28,612 nt of DNA from Firmicutes bacterium TM09-10. Lineage in GTDB: Bacteria > Bacillota > Clostridia > Lachnospirales > Lachnospiraceae. Under the pieces are notes generated by a model. The model worked only from the letters and a program-made list of their open reading frames with translations. It had not been told where the DNA came from and did no database searches. The first letter of the stretch is position 1. The number at the start of each line of letters is the position of its first letter. Made by a program: the position numbers and the translations under genes. The stretch is taken from the NCBI GenBank assembly GCA_003481005.1, contig QUKC01000028.1:1-28612 (forward strand), written 5' to 3'. Shown piece after piece: positions 22,379 through 28,612 of this stretch.

Positions 22379-22398
22379 AATCAGTTTTTCTTTCTTCT

Positions 22399-23088
22399 TT
22401 ATGGCTCTATCCCTTCCTCTTCTGTTTCACTGGTGCTCTGCGATTCCTGATTGGTATATCCGAACTGATACTGTTTCTGTACTTCTTCCAAAACTTCCTT
22501 TCTTACGATTCCTGCAAAATCCTGCCGGTAAAAGCTGGTCTGTTCCCCATCATACATATTAGTCGCGAACACTCTTCTGCCTCTGGCACTTGGACTGCAC
22601 CCAAAACCGCCTGTTGCAAGCCATAACTGAAATGGTCTGCTTCGGTATTCTTCTTTTAGGGCATCATAATTCATGACCAAGATCTTGCCTTCATAATTCT
22701 GTTCCTGACTATCCGGCTCACAGGAATGACGCCCCAGCAGTTGGTTCTCATCTGCACTGATTGGATAAAACTCCTTTTCCTCTGGATGCTCTATCTCAAA
22801 GATAGGGATATGATGCTCCTTTGCATATGCAATTTCAGAAGCCATTCCCTGTGTGATTCTATTTCCCATGACCCATAGTTCCTCACACTTATCCAGCATG
22901 GCAAGCCCTAACTGCAATCCTTTTTCCCTTTCCTCTGGAATGGTATCACGATAGAACTGTGTGAAATACAGATGGGGCGCAAATGCGATCACGCCCAATT
23001 CACTTGCCGTTTTACAATATTCTGTGGCACGTTTCATGTTCTCTTCATAGTTCCCACGAAGGGGACTGCACAAATATACAAGCTTCAA
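22399..23088 (-). CDS. DUF4406/SLOG-like protein with extra C-terminal domain
   Basis: A 229-residue protein. Residues 1-105 match the DUF4406 type, a relative of nucleoside 2-deoxyribosyltransferases and SLOG proteins: VYLCSPLRGNYEENM at the start, FAPHLYFTQF at about 36-45 and ELWVMGNRITQGMASEIAYA at about 70-90. Such folds bind nucleotides or nucleotide-derived signals. From about 130 a second part follows (KILVMNYDALKEEY, then WLATGGFGCSPSARGRRVFA) which I do not recognise. The start is a TTG at 23088 with an AAAGGAAGG site upstream. Its stop overlaps the likely start of virD4. Whether it senses or makes a nucleotide signal, or merely binds one, is open. Confidence 0.72.
   Translation of the reverse strand: MKLVYLCSPLRGNYEENMKRATEYCKTASELGVIAFAPHLYFTQFYRDTIPEEREKGLQLGLAMLDKCEELWVMGNRITQGMASEIAYAKEHHIPIFEIEHPEEKEFYPISADENQLLGRHSCEPDSQEQNYEGKILVMNYDALKEEYRSRPFQLWLATGGFGCSPSARGRRVFATNMYDGEQTSFYRQDFAGIVRKEVLEEVQKQYQFGYTNQESQSTSETEEEGIEP
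22400..22417 (-). promoter_or_regulatory. Ribosome binding site pointing to an ATA codon of virD4
   Basis: On the minus strand GGAAGGG (22411-22417) is followed after 8 bases by ATA (22402-22400), in frame with the coupling protein and overlapping the TAA of the preceding gene. The codons after ATA encode a basic stretch followed by a hydrophobic helix, as expected at the N-terminus of VirD4. The arrangement mirrors a usual ATG/TAA coupling with the third base changed. Confidence 0.45.
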
Positions 23089-23105
23089 TCTGCCTTCCTT
23101 TCCCT

Positions 23106-23948
23106 TCAGTAGCCAAACTCAATCTGTTCTCCATACTCATCATCCTCTTCATATCCCTGACTTTCTTCTTGTGTCATGTTTTCCTCAAATTCCTGTAGTT
23201 TCTCTTCCTGCTCTGTGTTCTGCATCTGTGACTTCTCTTGATCAAGCTGTTCCTGTAGAAATAGATTGATGGGTGCTTTCACATCTGGTATCTGCTCCTG
23301 CTCTGACACGATCGCATTGTAATCCGTCCGATAGGTTGGATAACACTGGCATATCGTAGCATTCAGACTTTCTTCTGATATGATCCATTCTTTGCATTCT
23401 GGAAACACAGTCTTTAATTCATGTAAAGCAATCGCTCCTGCCTGTAGGGGAAAATGGTAATATCCGTTCTCATTTCTGGCAAATTCACAGGCATAAGGTG
23501 TCAGGAAATGTTCTGCAAGCTGTTCTGCCACAAGCAGCTGCATTTCATTCCCACCAGTCAGATAAATGCCATCCCGCGCACAACAGATAACATACTCTGT
23601 CTCTGCTGGCGGTGCAATCTTTGCAAAAAGGCTGTCCGCTGCGCCTGAACCATTTCCTCTGATCTGCTCCATCTGTTTTGCGGCTGCAATCTCCATTTTT
23701 CTGGCTAGGGCTGCTCTTTTCTGCATCATTTCATACAATGGCATTTCCATGGTGTCCCCTTTGGGATAATACAGACAGCCGTCTGCTTCCTTTCCTGCCT
23801 CGACTGTCTTTTCTGAAAAGACTTCCTCTGCACGTTCCTTAGGCACAACAATCCCTTCCCCGTTCTCCCCGATCATAAAGTAAATATCCAGCGCAATTTC
23901 AATACAGAGATTGATATTGCCCCAGATACTTTCGCCCTGTGGCTGCAT
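23106..23948 (-). CDS. Unknown acidic protein of the relaxase-proximal block
   Basis: A 280-residue soluble protein that I do not recognise. The N-terminal part (WGNINLCIEIALDIYFMIGE) is followed by a helical middle with many Met and Ala, then a part with strands (YVICCARDGIYLTGGNEMQ, then YYHFPLQAGAIALHELK). The last 60 residues are very rich in Glu and Gln and end EYGEQIEFGY. No membrane segment or signal peptide is seen. The ATG at 23948 has a GGAGGCGG site upstream. It is 12 bases after the previous gene and 17 before the DUF4406 gene, so it belongs to the same operon. Confidence 0.62.
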   Translation of the reverse strand: MQPQGESIWGNINLCIEIALDIYFMIGENGEGIVVPKERAEEVFSEKTVEAGKEADGCLYYPKGDTMEMPLYEMMQKRAALARKMEIAAAKQMEQIRGNGSGAADSLFAKIAPPAETEYVICCARDGIYLTGGNEMQLLVAEQLAEHFLTPYACEFARNENGYYHFPLQAGAIALHELKTVFPECKEWIISEESLNATICQCYPTYRTDYNAIVSEQEQIPDVKAPINLFLQEQLDQEKSQMQNTEQEEKLQEFEENMTQEESQGYEEDDEYGEQIEFGY

Positions 23949-23960
23949 ACTGACCGCCTC

Positions 23961-24662
23961 CTATCTTTCCATGCCGTTTCCCATATTTCCAAAGGAAATG
24001 GCATCTAATAGCTTCGACATATCAAATCTTTTTTCTTCTTTATGCAGTTCCGGCAATAACTCTTCCATACGGTTCACCAGTTTTCCTACCTCTTCCAACT
24101 GGTCCTGGGATAAAGACTCATCCTGTGTGCTGACCTTTATCAAGCCGTCATAAAGAATCTTTAATTCACTCTCCGTAAATAACTTCTTTTCGTCAACAAG
24201 ACCGCTCCGCACTGCAAAACTCTCAAATGCTTCCTCTTTGTTATAAAAATACTGTCTCTGAATTGGTCTGTTATTGTTCTGTGTATCCTGTTTATAGGTT
24301 GAAAGCACATATCCTAGAAGGGGATGCTGCTTGCAGGCAAGAATCACACCGTTATGCTCGTTGAGCTTCATCACGTTATTGTTTAGTTTTTCTGTCTTTT
24401 GATCATCATAAGGCTTGTCATTACAGATACCGCATAAGCTGACCGTAGCCTTTGCAATACTCCATAAACGTTCCATCTGTTTCTCCGGGATATCCTCAAA
24501 GGGATTTTTCTCGATCATGTCATTTTTGGTATAAAATGCAACCGTTTTCCCTTTAAAAAGAATATCCACCACATAATCCGGGGATGATGGCTTATCTACA
24601 CCAAACCCTTTTTTCTCCAATTCTTCAAAAAATGCTTTATAAAACTCTACCTTTGATTTCAT
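23961..24662 (-). CDS. Unknown 233-residue protein
   Basis: No family is recognised. The protein is soluble and charged. It starts MKSKVEFYKAFFEELEKKGF, has a strand-like DYVVDILFKGKTVAFYTKND, a short Cys pair (LCGICND), and a helical second half. The region ILACKQHPLLGYVLSTYKQD suggests an internal strand-turn-strand. The end is NMGNGMER, similar to the ends of some neighbours. The ATG at 24662 follows an AGAGG site that overlaps the last codons of the previous gene. Position in the operon suggests an accessory transfer or anti-defence role, but nothing in the sequence proves it. Confidence 0.6.
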   Translation of the reverse strand: MKSKVEFYKAFFEELEKKGFGVDKPSSPDYVVDILFKGKTVAFYTKNDMIEKNPFEDIPEKQMERLWSIAKATVSLCGICNDKPYDDQKTEKLNNNVMKLNEHNGVILACKQHPLLGYVLSTYKQDTQNNNRPIQRQYFYNKEEAFESFAVRSGLVDEKKLFTESELKILYDGLIKVSTQDESLSQDQLEEVGKLVNRMEELLPELHKEEKRFDMSKLLDAISFGNMGNGMER

Positions 24663-24668
24663 GTAATC

Positions 24669-25223
24669 TTACCTCTCCATTTCTTCATCTTCCCAGCTTG
24701 CGTTCAAGACTTCTTCACTTTCTTTCATCTGTTCATATCTGGTAAATTCAGTCACATTCAACAGCTTATAACCAAAGGGCAGGATATGTTCTCTCTCCAA
24801 TAATTTCATTTTAGCTGTTTCCAGCTGGGAACAGTATGCGCCCTGGTTCAGCCCCTTCCTGTTCGCATCATAGTTCCACACCACATACTCCATGCGGTTG
24901 TCCTGCATCAGCTTTGCTGCAAGTACCGCATCACCAAAACCCCCGATTTTCCGATATCCATTTACTCCTAGCGAATCCAAGCTTTCAGACCTTTCAAACT
25001 GTACCCGAAAACCATAGGCTCGCTGTATCGCATCCTGGATCTGGTATTCTTTTTCCAACGGAACACTGTCATTGATGTGATAACCGCCATCCCTGACCCT
25101 TGCATACGCAATCCCCTCTGCATCACAGATAATTGAATACTCCGATTCCTTATCATCCATTCTCAAATCAAGTCCGATATACTCCAGCAATTCTTTCAGG
25201 TAATTCTTTTCTACTGGGTTCAT
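24669..25223 (-). CDS. Unknown 184-residue protein
   Basis: No family is recognised. It is soluble with mixed helix and strand pattern: YLKELLEYIGLDLRMDDKES, then a strand pair IICDAEGIAYARVRDGG, then a helix IQDAIQRAYGF. A middle motif GYRKIGGFGDAVLAAKLMQD and a NYDANRKGLNQGAYC segment look conserved. The end is DEEMER. The ATG at 25223 overlaps the stop codon of the upstream gene as ATGA, which shows translational coupling. The last three codons also form the ribosome binding site for the next gene. Confidence 0.62.
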   Translation of the reverse strand: MNPVEKNYLKELLEYIGLDLRMDDKESEYSIICDAEGIAYARVRDGGYHINDSVPLEKEYQIQDAIQRAYGFRVQFERSESLDSLGVNGYRKIGGFGDAVLAAKLMQDNRMEYVVWNYDANRKGLNQGAYCSQLETAKMKLLEREHILPFGYKLLNVTEFTRYEQMKESEEVLNASWEDEEMER

Positions 25224-25540
25224 ACATATCCTTTCTCTCTAAGTTCAGCGGCATATTTCGCTCCATATTTCATTTCTGCTGTCACGAGCAGCATTTCCAT
25301 TCCTTTTTCTAACTGTTTTCCTGCATCTGACTTCTTCCTTACAGATTCCCAATACTGTTTCTGTATCTCCTCGACTGGACGGAACGCATCACTATGCCCC
25401 ATCAGTCTTTTATAGAAATACCATGCACAGTCACCGGGAACTGCTCCCATGATGCAGCCTTTCCTTTTCCCTGCAAAGATATAAGGACACCCAGTACATG
25501 GATGTCCCTGCTTTGCAGATACCTTTTTATCAATGTTCAT
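25220..25540 (-). CDS. Small Cys-cluster protein next to the relaxase
   Basis: A 106-residue protein with a Cys cluster near the N-terminus: C15 and C18 (PCTGCPY), C29 and C38, giving CxxC-x10-C-x8-C. This spacing could bind zinc or an iron-sulphur cluster. The rest is helical and basic, with KLEKGMEMLLVTAEMKYG style repeats of hydrophobic residues. It overlaps the relaxase stop codon by 11 bases and the next gene by 4, so it is made together with the relaxase. It could be a relaxosome accessory factor that binds DNA. The family is not recognised. Confidence 0.65.
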   Translation of the reverse strand: MNIDKKVSAKQGHPCTGCPYIFAGKRKGCIMGAVPGDCAWYFYKRLMGHSDAFRPVEEIQKQYWESVRKKSDAGKQLEKGMEMLLVTAEMKYGAKYAAELREKGYV

Positions 25541-26741
25541 ATCCTTTATCCTGATTCTTTATAAACAATTCCTTTTTTGCCTCCTTCGACAATTCACCTG
25601 CTATATTCTGTTGCCTGTTAAATGCTTCTTCCTGTTCCGATGCAGCCTGCGCCAGCATATCCATAGCCTCCATTATGATCCTTGATGCCAAATACTCCCG
25701 ATGTTTTGCAAGATAAGCGGCGCCCTTCTCTTCCTTTTCCAAACGGCAGATAGTCTTTACCCCTGATAAGATACGGTTCGCCAGTATCTTTTTAGCCTCT
25801 TTCTCATATTTTTCCTTTTGGGATTTCAGCCATTTGTTATCTGTAGCATACAGTTCTGAAAGCTTATATTTTGCATCTACATAGCAGTCAAAACATTTCC
25901 TGATTTCTGAAACTTCTGACAAAAGAAACTCTACCAATTGATCTGTCATTTCTTTGCAGTCCTGTGGCAATAGCTGGTAGACGATTCTTCCCTGCTCCGG
26001 GATCAGGTCTCTTAATGCGAACAGCTTATCTGCCAACTGCTCCAGCACTTTCGTATCAAAGGATATTCCCATCTCAAGCTCATCCTCTAATACTTTTCCA
26101 GCCATCTTATATCTGCCCGGATTTCTGCACCGTAAGTCATTTTCAAACTCTGCCACCAGCTCATTTGTGATCTGACGCATATTTTTTATGGCTTCATCCT
26201 TCTGTTTTGCAAAAGCAAGTATCTTCTCCGAAAATGTGTCCTTGATCATCTGTTTTCGGATCGCATCCGGTATCTTTGGACTGGTAAAAGGATTCTTTGC
26301 ACAGACTGTGTTATCCCAGAACACGATATGCACATGTGGGTGGCTCTTTTCCCCATGGACGGATGCTGCCCATTGCAGATGTTCCCGTTTGATGCCATTT
26401 TTTTCTGCAATTGTCATGATGTGATTTTCTACATACCTCTGCCAGCTTTTTTGATCCTTCAGCAGTAATTCTTTTGCGGTCTCTTCTGTGAAGGATACGA
26501 CACTGCGGTACATCACGATTCCTTTTTTTGAATTGGCATATACCTTTTTGGCAACTTCTTTCCAGTCCTCAAACTCTGTCAGTGTTCCCGGTTCCAGTTT
26601 TCCAAAAAGGCCATGACTGCCGGCTTCATTCTTCATAACCCTTGGCCTGGTGGCAATGTAGCGGATATGTGCATAATTCGCACCTGCCGTATCCTTAAAA
26701 TTCGGATTGCGGTGTCTCTGCTTATAAAACAGAATTGACAT
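25530..26741 (-). CDS. MobP-type relaxase (MobP3-like)
   Basis: A 403-residue relaxase that would nick the transfer origin and stay bound to the 5' end. The metal-binding histidines are in SHPHVHIVFWD (H134, H136 and H138). Possible catalytic tyrosines near the N-terminus are Y6, Y23 and Y28; NYAHIRYIATRPRV resembles the start of MobP3/MobL enzymes of Firmicutes. The C-terminal half is a long helical region with coiled-coil character. The ATG at 26741 has an AAGGAG site upstream. It is flanked by small accessory genes. A transfer origin would be expected nearby, but no nick site could be recognised. Confidence 0.87.
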   Translation of the reverse strand: MSILFYKQRHRNPNFKDTAGANYAHIRYIATRPRVMKNEAGSHGLFGKLEPGTLTEFEDWKEVAKKVYANSKKGIVMYRSVVSFTEETAKELLLKDQKSWQRYVENHIMTIAEKNGIKREHLQWAASVHGEKSHPHVHIVFWDNTVCAKNPFTSPKIPDAIRKQMIKDTFSEKILAFAKQKDEAIKNMRQITNELVAEFENDLRCRNPGRYKMAGKVLEDELEMGISFDTKVLEQLADKLFALRDLIPEQGRIVYQLLPQDCKEMTDQLVEFLLSEVSEIRKCFDCYVDAKYKLSELYATDNKWLKSQKEKYEKEAKKILANRILSGVKTICRLEKEEKGAAYLAKHREYLASRIIMEAMDMLAQAASEQEEAFNRQQNIAGELSKEAKKELFIKNQDKGYEH

Positions 26742-26759
26742 ACTGATGTACTCCTTATC

Positions 26760-27242
26760 CTATCGTTCCCATTCCTCGTCAAGATTCTGCGATTCTGCCT
26801 CTTCTTCCTCGTTGCATACTCTGGTATATTCAGACATTGCCGCACTATAGCGCACGACTTCTTCTATCAACCCTGGTATTCCTTCTTTACTGCTTGCTCC
26901 CATATGATCATACTTCTGATAAAAATGAAATGCTCCGTTCTCTTCCGGGTGCAGCATATCTAAAAATTCAGAATATCCATAAGGGCAGGCTCTTCTAACT
27001 GCATGGCAGGCTCGGACCACGTCTGCAAGGTTATCTTCTGCTCCAACTCGTGAAACAATCTCATTGCCAATATCTTCCAGACCTTCCATCTCAATTTTAA
27101 GTGTATCCGTGCCTTTTGCTGTAATCTGTGCAACAGACTGACGGACACCAATTGATGCAAGCTGTTCTGCAAGGTCGTCCATTCTAAGTGGGAACTGGGT
27201 GTGCAGGGTGTTGCGTCCATTTTCTATAAAAACATCAATCAT
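26760..27242 (-). CDS. Unknown 160-residue acidic protein (possibly ArdA-like)
   Basis: The protein is acidic and soluble, with an N-terminal part (MIDVFIENGRNTLHTQFPLR) leading to a helix with LAEQLASIGV, then strand LKIEMEG and a helix pair (AEDNLADVVRACHAV). This alternation is a little like an ArdA antirestriction domain, in which strands precede an acidic helix; the resemblance is weak. The second half (SEFLDMLHPEENGAFHFYQKYDHMG) is not recognised. It ends LDEEWER. It precedes the relaxase gene by 18 bases and starts 3 bases after the previous stop codon. A DNA-mimic role would fit the charge, but that is a guess. Confidence 0.6.
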   Translation of the reverse strand: MIDVFIENGRNTLHTQFPLRMDDLAEQLASIGVRQSVAQITAKGTDTLKIEMEGLEDIGNEIVSRVGAEDNLADVVRACHAVRRACPYGYSEFLDMLHPEENGAFHFYQKYDHMGASSKEGIPGLIEEVVRYSAAMSEYTRVCNEEEEAESQNLDEEWER

Positions 27243-27245
27243 ACG

Positions 27246-27752
27246 TTACTGCTCCATTTCTTCATCAAATTCATCGTCTAAGTCATTCTGCATTTGTTGA
27301 AATCTTTCGTGAAACTGCTTTGTCTTTTCATAAGAGGACACATCTAGCAACAGCTCTGGTATGCCCTTCTCATTTTTCTGTATCTGCACCTTCATGTTGC
27401 CACCTGATATGAAGATCGCATTTAAGGCAACTTCCAACCACGGATAGCCTAATCTGGAAAGTTCGTGTGGTGTAGGGCTTGTCCTGCTGTTCCATGCAAA
27501 GACATTATGTGCAAGGGATAAAAGGTGCATCTGACTTTCTTCCAGTTTTCCCTTGCAAAGTCTCTTGATCTTATCAAACGTGATTCCTTCATGGTCCACG
27601 CACTTTGCAGCTGCTTCGAACATTTCCGGTACACTGGATAAAATATAAAAGGCTGCCCGATAGTCTGCGTCTAACTGCTTTCCTTCGGTCAGCCCTATAA
27701 GATACTGGTATCTCTCTGCCTGATTTAGTGGTTGGTTACTGTTCTTCTCCAT
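27246..27752 (-). CDS. Unknown helical protein (DUF6075-like at best)
   Basis: A protein of 168 residues from the ATG at 27752 (MEKNSNQPLNQAERYQYLIG). That start lies inside the end of the upstream gene and is preceded by GAGGAAG; a longer frame to 27800 would only read the neighbour out of frame. It is largely helical (ADYRAAFYILSSVPEMFEAA, then LLSLAHNVFAWN), with a strand part near the C-terminus and an end DEEMEQ. It resembles small element proteins sometimes grouped as DUF6075, but I am not certain. The stop codon region also carries the ribosome binding site of the next gene. Confidence 0.58.
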   Translation of the reverse strand: MEKNSNQPLNQAERYQYLIGLTEGKQLDADYRAAFYILSSVPEMFEAAAKCVDHEGITFDKIKRLCKGKLEESQMHLLSLAHNVFAWNSRTSPTPHELSRLGYPWLEVALNAIFISGGNMKVQIQKNEKGIPELLLDVSSYEKTKQFHERFQQMQNDLDDEFDEEMEQ

Positions 27753-28538
27753 AATCTTCTTCCTCATACTCCTGCGTATTTGCTCCTGTTGCATCCACAC
27801 AACAACACATTTGCTGCAACTGTGCTCTCAATTCCTTTGTCTGCTCTGGATCTGTTACCATCTTTAGCATATGTTCCTGATAATCATAGCAATACACCTC
27901 GTCCGACAAAATATCCTGTGAAAACAATTGCTGATTCGCTTGAATCACTACGCTCTGCCAATCCCTGGCACTGATTTCTCCGGTATCTTTCGTTAATAGT
28001 GTTTCATGCTCACTGCTTGGTAAGATGAAAATATTGCTCTGCATGTTTGATGCCAGTTTCTCCAGTAATCCCGGATAGAGGATTGCTGCTGCGCCGTCTG
28101 TTTTTGTATCATTTGACAAAACATACATTTTGTATGGTTCAAATTCGATTTCAAGACTTTCACTATCCTGTTCCACATCATCTAATCCAAATATCAGCCG
28201 TCCTATCATCTCATCCATTTCCATGATCCTGGGTGGAAAAAGCCGGGGCATATTTTGAAGTGCCTGTTGGTATACTTCCTCAAGTGTCTTTCCCCATGTT
28301 TCCAGGTAACGTGGTTCAATTCCAAAATACCCATTCTCATTATCTTTTTTCCAGTGAATATCCGAATAGCTGCCGTGAGATCTGTTCCTTCAATATCCAT
28401 AGACAGATTGCCTTTGAGCTGCTCTATTCTCTGTTCTTTGCTGTGAAGGGTAATACAAAGCCTGTCCTTTATCTCTTCATAGTCCAACTTATCATAATCT
28501 GCTGGCAGCATTTTCTCCCCATTAGCGCTCTTCTCCAT
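27736..28538 (-). pseudogene. DUF5688 family gene split over two frames (frameshifted or recoded)
   Basis: The DUF5688 pattern runs across two minus-strand frames. The first, from ATG 28538 (MEKSANGEKM), carries DYEEIKDRLCITLHS and GTDLTAAIRIFTGKK. It then leaves the pattern. The -1 frame continues it without loss: DNENGYFGIEPRYLETWGKT, then ALQNMPRLFPP, KMYVLSNDTKTDGAAAILYP, FILPSSEHETLL and ILSDEVYCYDY. The switch point is an A AAA AAG heptamer at 28350-28344 in the right phase for -1 slippage, which would give one protein of about 267 residues. Without slippage the first frame ends at 28206 after 110 residues. So it is either a recoded gene, a recent one-base deletion in an A7 run, or a sequence error. 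The apparent ATG at 28251 lies inside the domain and is not a start. Function of the family is unknown to me. Confidence 0.78.
28344..28350 (-). promoter_or_regulatory. Candidate -1 frameshift slippery heptamer
   Basis: On the minus strand the sequence A AAA AAG is read in the zero frame as GGA AAA AAG, the phase used by the E. coli dnaX frameshift site. Slippage by one base continues directly into the downstream DUF5688 frame with GAT AAT GAG. No strong Shine-Dalgarno-like enhancer is seen just upstream, and any downstream hairpin is weak, so efficient slippage is not assured. Confidence 0.5.
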
Positions 28539-28612
28539 AATCTTCTTTCTTTCCCGGTGAACATTCCATTGCTGTTATCCCGCATTTTATCTGGTTCTAA
28601 ACCATCCCACAT
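28469..28612 (-). CDS. Partial frame at the right edge, unknown
   Basis: A minus-strand frame is open from the window edge to a TAA at 28469-28471 (47 residues). It overlaps the start of the DUF5688 gene in another frame, so only the part before 28538 is likely coding. A different frame here ends KKEDYGEER, like the EEDYGEEQ end of the DUF5688 gene, and has a stop 16 bases in from the edge. The upstream gene may therefore end in a second frame shift near 28555, or simply end by chance in this frame. No family can be named. Confidence 0.25.
   Translation of the reverse strand: MWDGLEPDKMRDNSNGMFTGKERRLWRRALMGRKCCQQIMISWTMKR

Noticed and set aside
28206..28343. End of the 110-residue frame as a genuine protein C-terminus
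   Set aside because: The residues after the A6 run do not continue the DUF5688 pattern, while the -1 frame does; at most it is the unshifted product.
1..28612. CRISPR arrays, tRNA or rRNA genes, insertion sequences, integrase
   Set aside because: I saw no regular direct repeats, no clover-leaf candidates, and no transposase or recombinase motifs in any frame.

Overview
The window looks like most of an integrative conjugative element from a low-to-mid GC Gram-positive gut anaerobe, probably a Lachnospiraceae-type clostridium. This rests on recognised protein families only: a CD1110/CD1115-type VirB4 and VirD4 pair, DUF6133, DUF4320, DUF6550 and DUF5688 proteins, a SpoVG family protein and an AgrD-type peptide. 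No search was run. Almost every gene is on the minus strand, tightly packed or overlapping, and reads from right to left as one long transfer region. No integrase, att site, origin, tRNA, rRNA or CRISPR array is visible, so the ends of the element lie outside the window or were not recognised.

Layout in transcription order (right to left). (1) 28.6-22.4 kb is a relaxase-proximal accessory block: a frameshifted DUF5688 gene, two small proteins, a MobP-type relaxase with an HPHVH motif, a Cys-cluster protein, three unknowns and a DUF4406/SLOG-like protein. (2) 22.4-17.3 kb is type IV secretion part 1: VirD4 coupling protein, VirB2-like protein, a small acidic protein, the DUF6133 protein, SpoVG, VirB6/TrbL, a 68-residue membrane protein and a PrgI-like protein. 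(3) 17.25-15.2 kb holds overlapping cytosine-C5 and MT-A70 adenine methyltransferases. (4) 15.2-8.1 kb is a Tad-like secretion/pilus cluster: prepilin peptidase, CpaB, ParA-like ATPase, TadA/CpaF, TadB, TadC, two pseudopilin-like proteins and DUF6550. (5) 8.0-3.7 kb holds a large secreted protein and then a VirB4 encoded as two proteins (TraD/TrsD-like and TraE/TrsE-like). (6) 3.7-2.9 kb is a RelE-type toxin-antitoxin cassette with its own promoter and terminator. (7) 2.9-0.4 kb holds a membrane-anchored C39 peptidase, a TadZ/CpaE-like protein with a degenerate P-loop, and an HTH protein. (8) At the left edge, on the plus strand and convergent with the rest, is a short agrD-type gene for a cyclic autoinducer peptide with its own promoter and a strong terminator.

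Working model (inference): the relaxase and VirD4 deliver DNA to a VirB4/VirB6/PrgI channel. The Tad-like machine, embedded between prgI and virB4, builds a surface fibre from small pilins. Two proteins share a prepilin-like G/EG[YF][IV]D motif, and one of them (DUF6133) is encoded in the T4SS block rather than the Tad cluster. The secreted 587-residue protein could be a tip or contact protein. The C39 peptidase may process an exported substrate, and the two methyltransferases may protect the incoming DNA.

The strongest oddities are: an in-phase A AAA AAG heptamer exactly where the DUF5688 gene changes frame; two genes whose ribosome binding sites point to ACG and ATA instead of ATG; many TTG starts; and recurring short acidic C-termini in the relaxase-proximal proteins.
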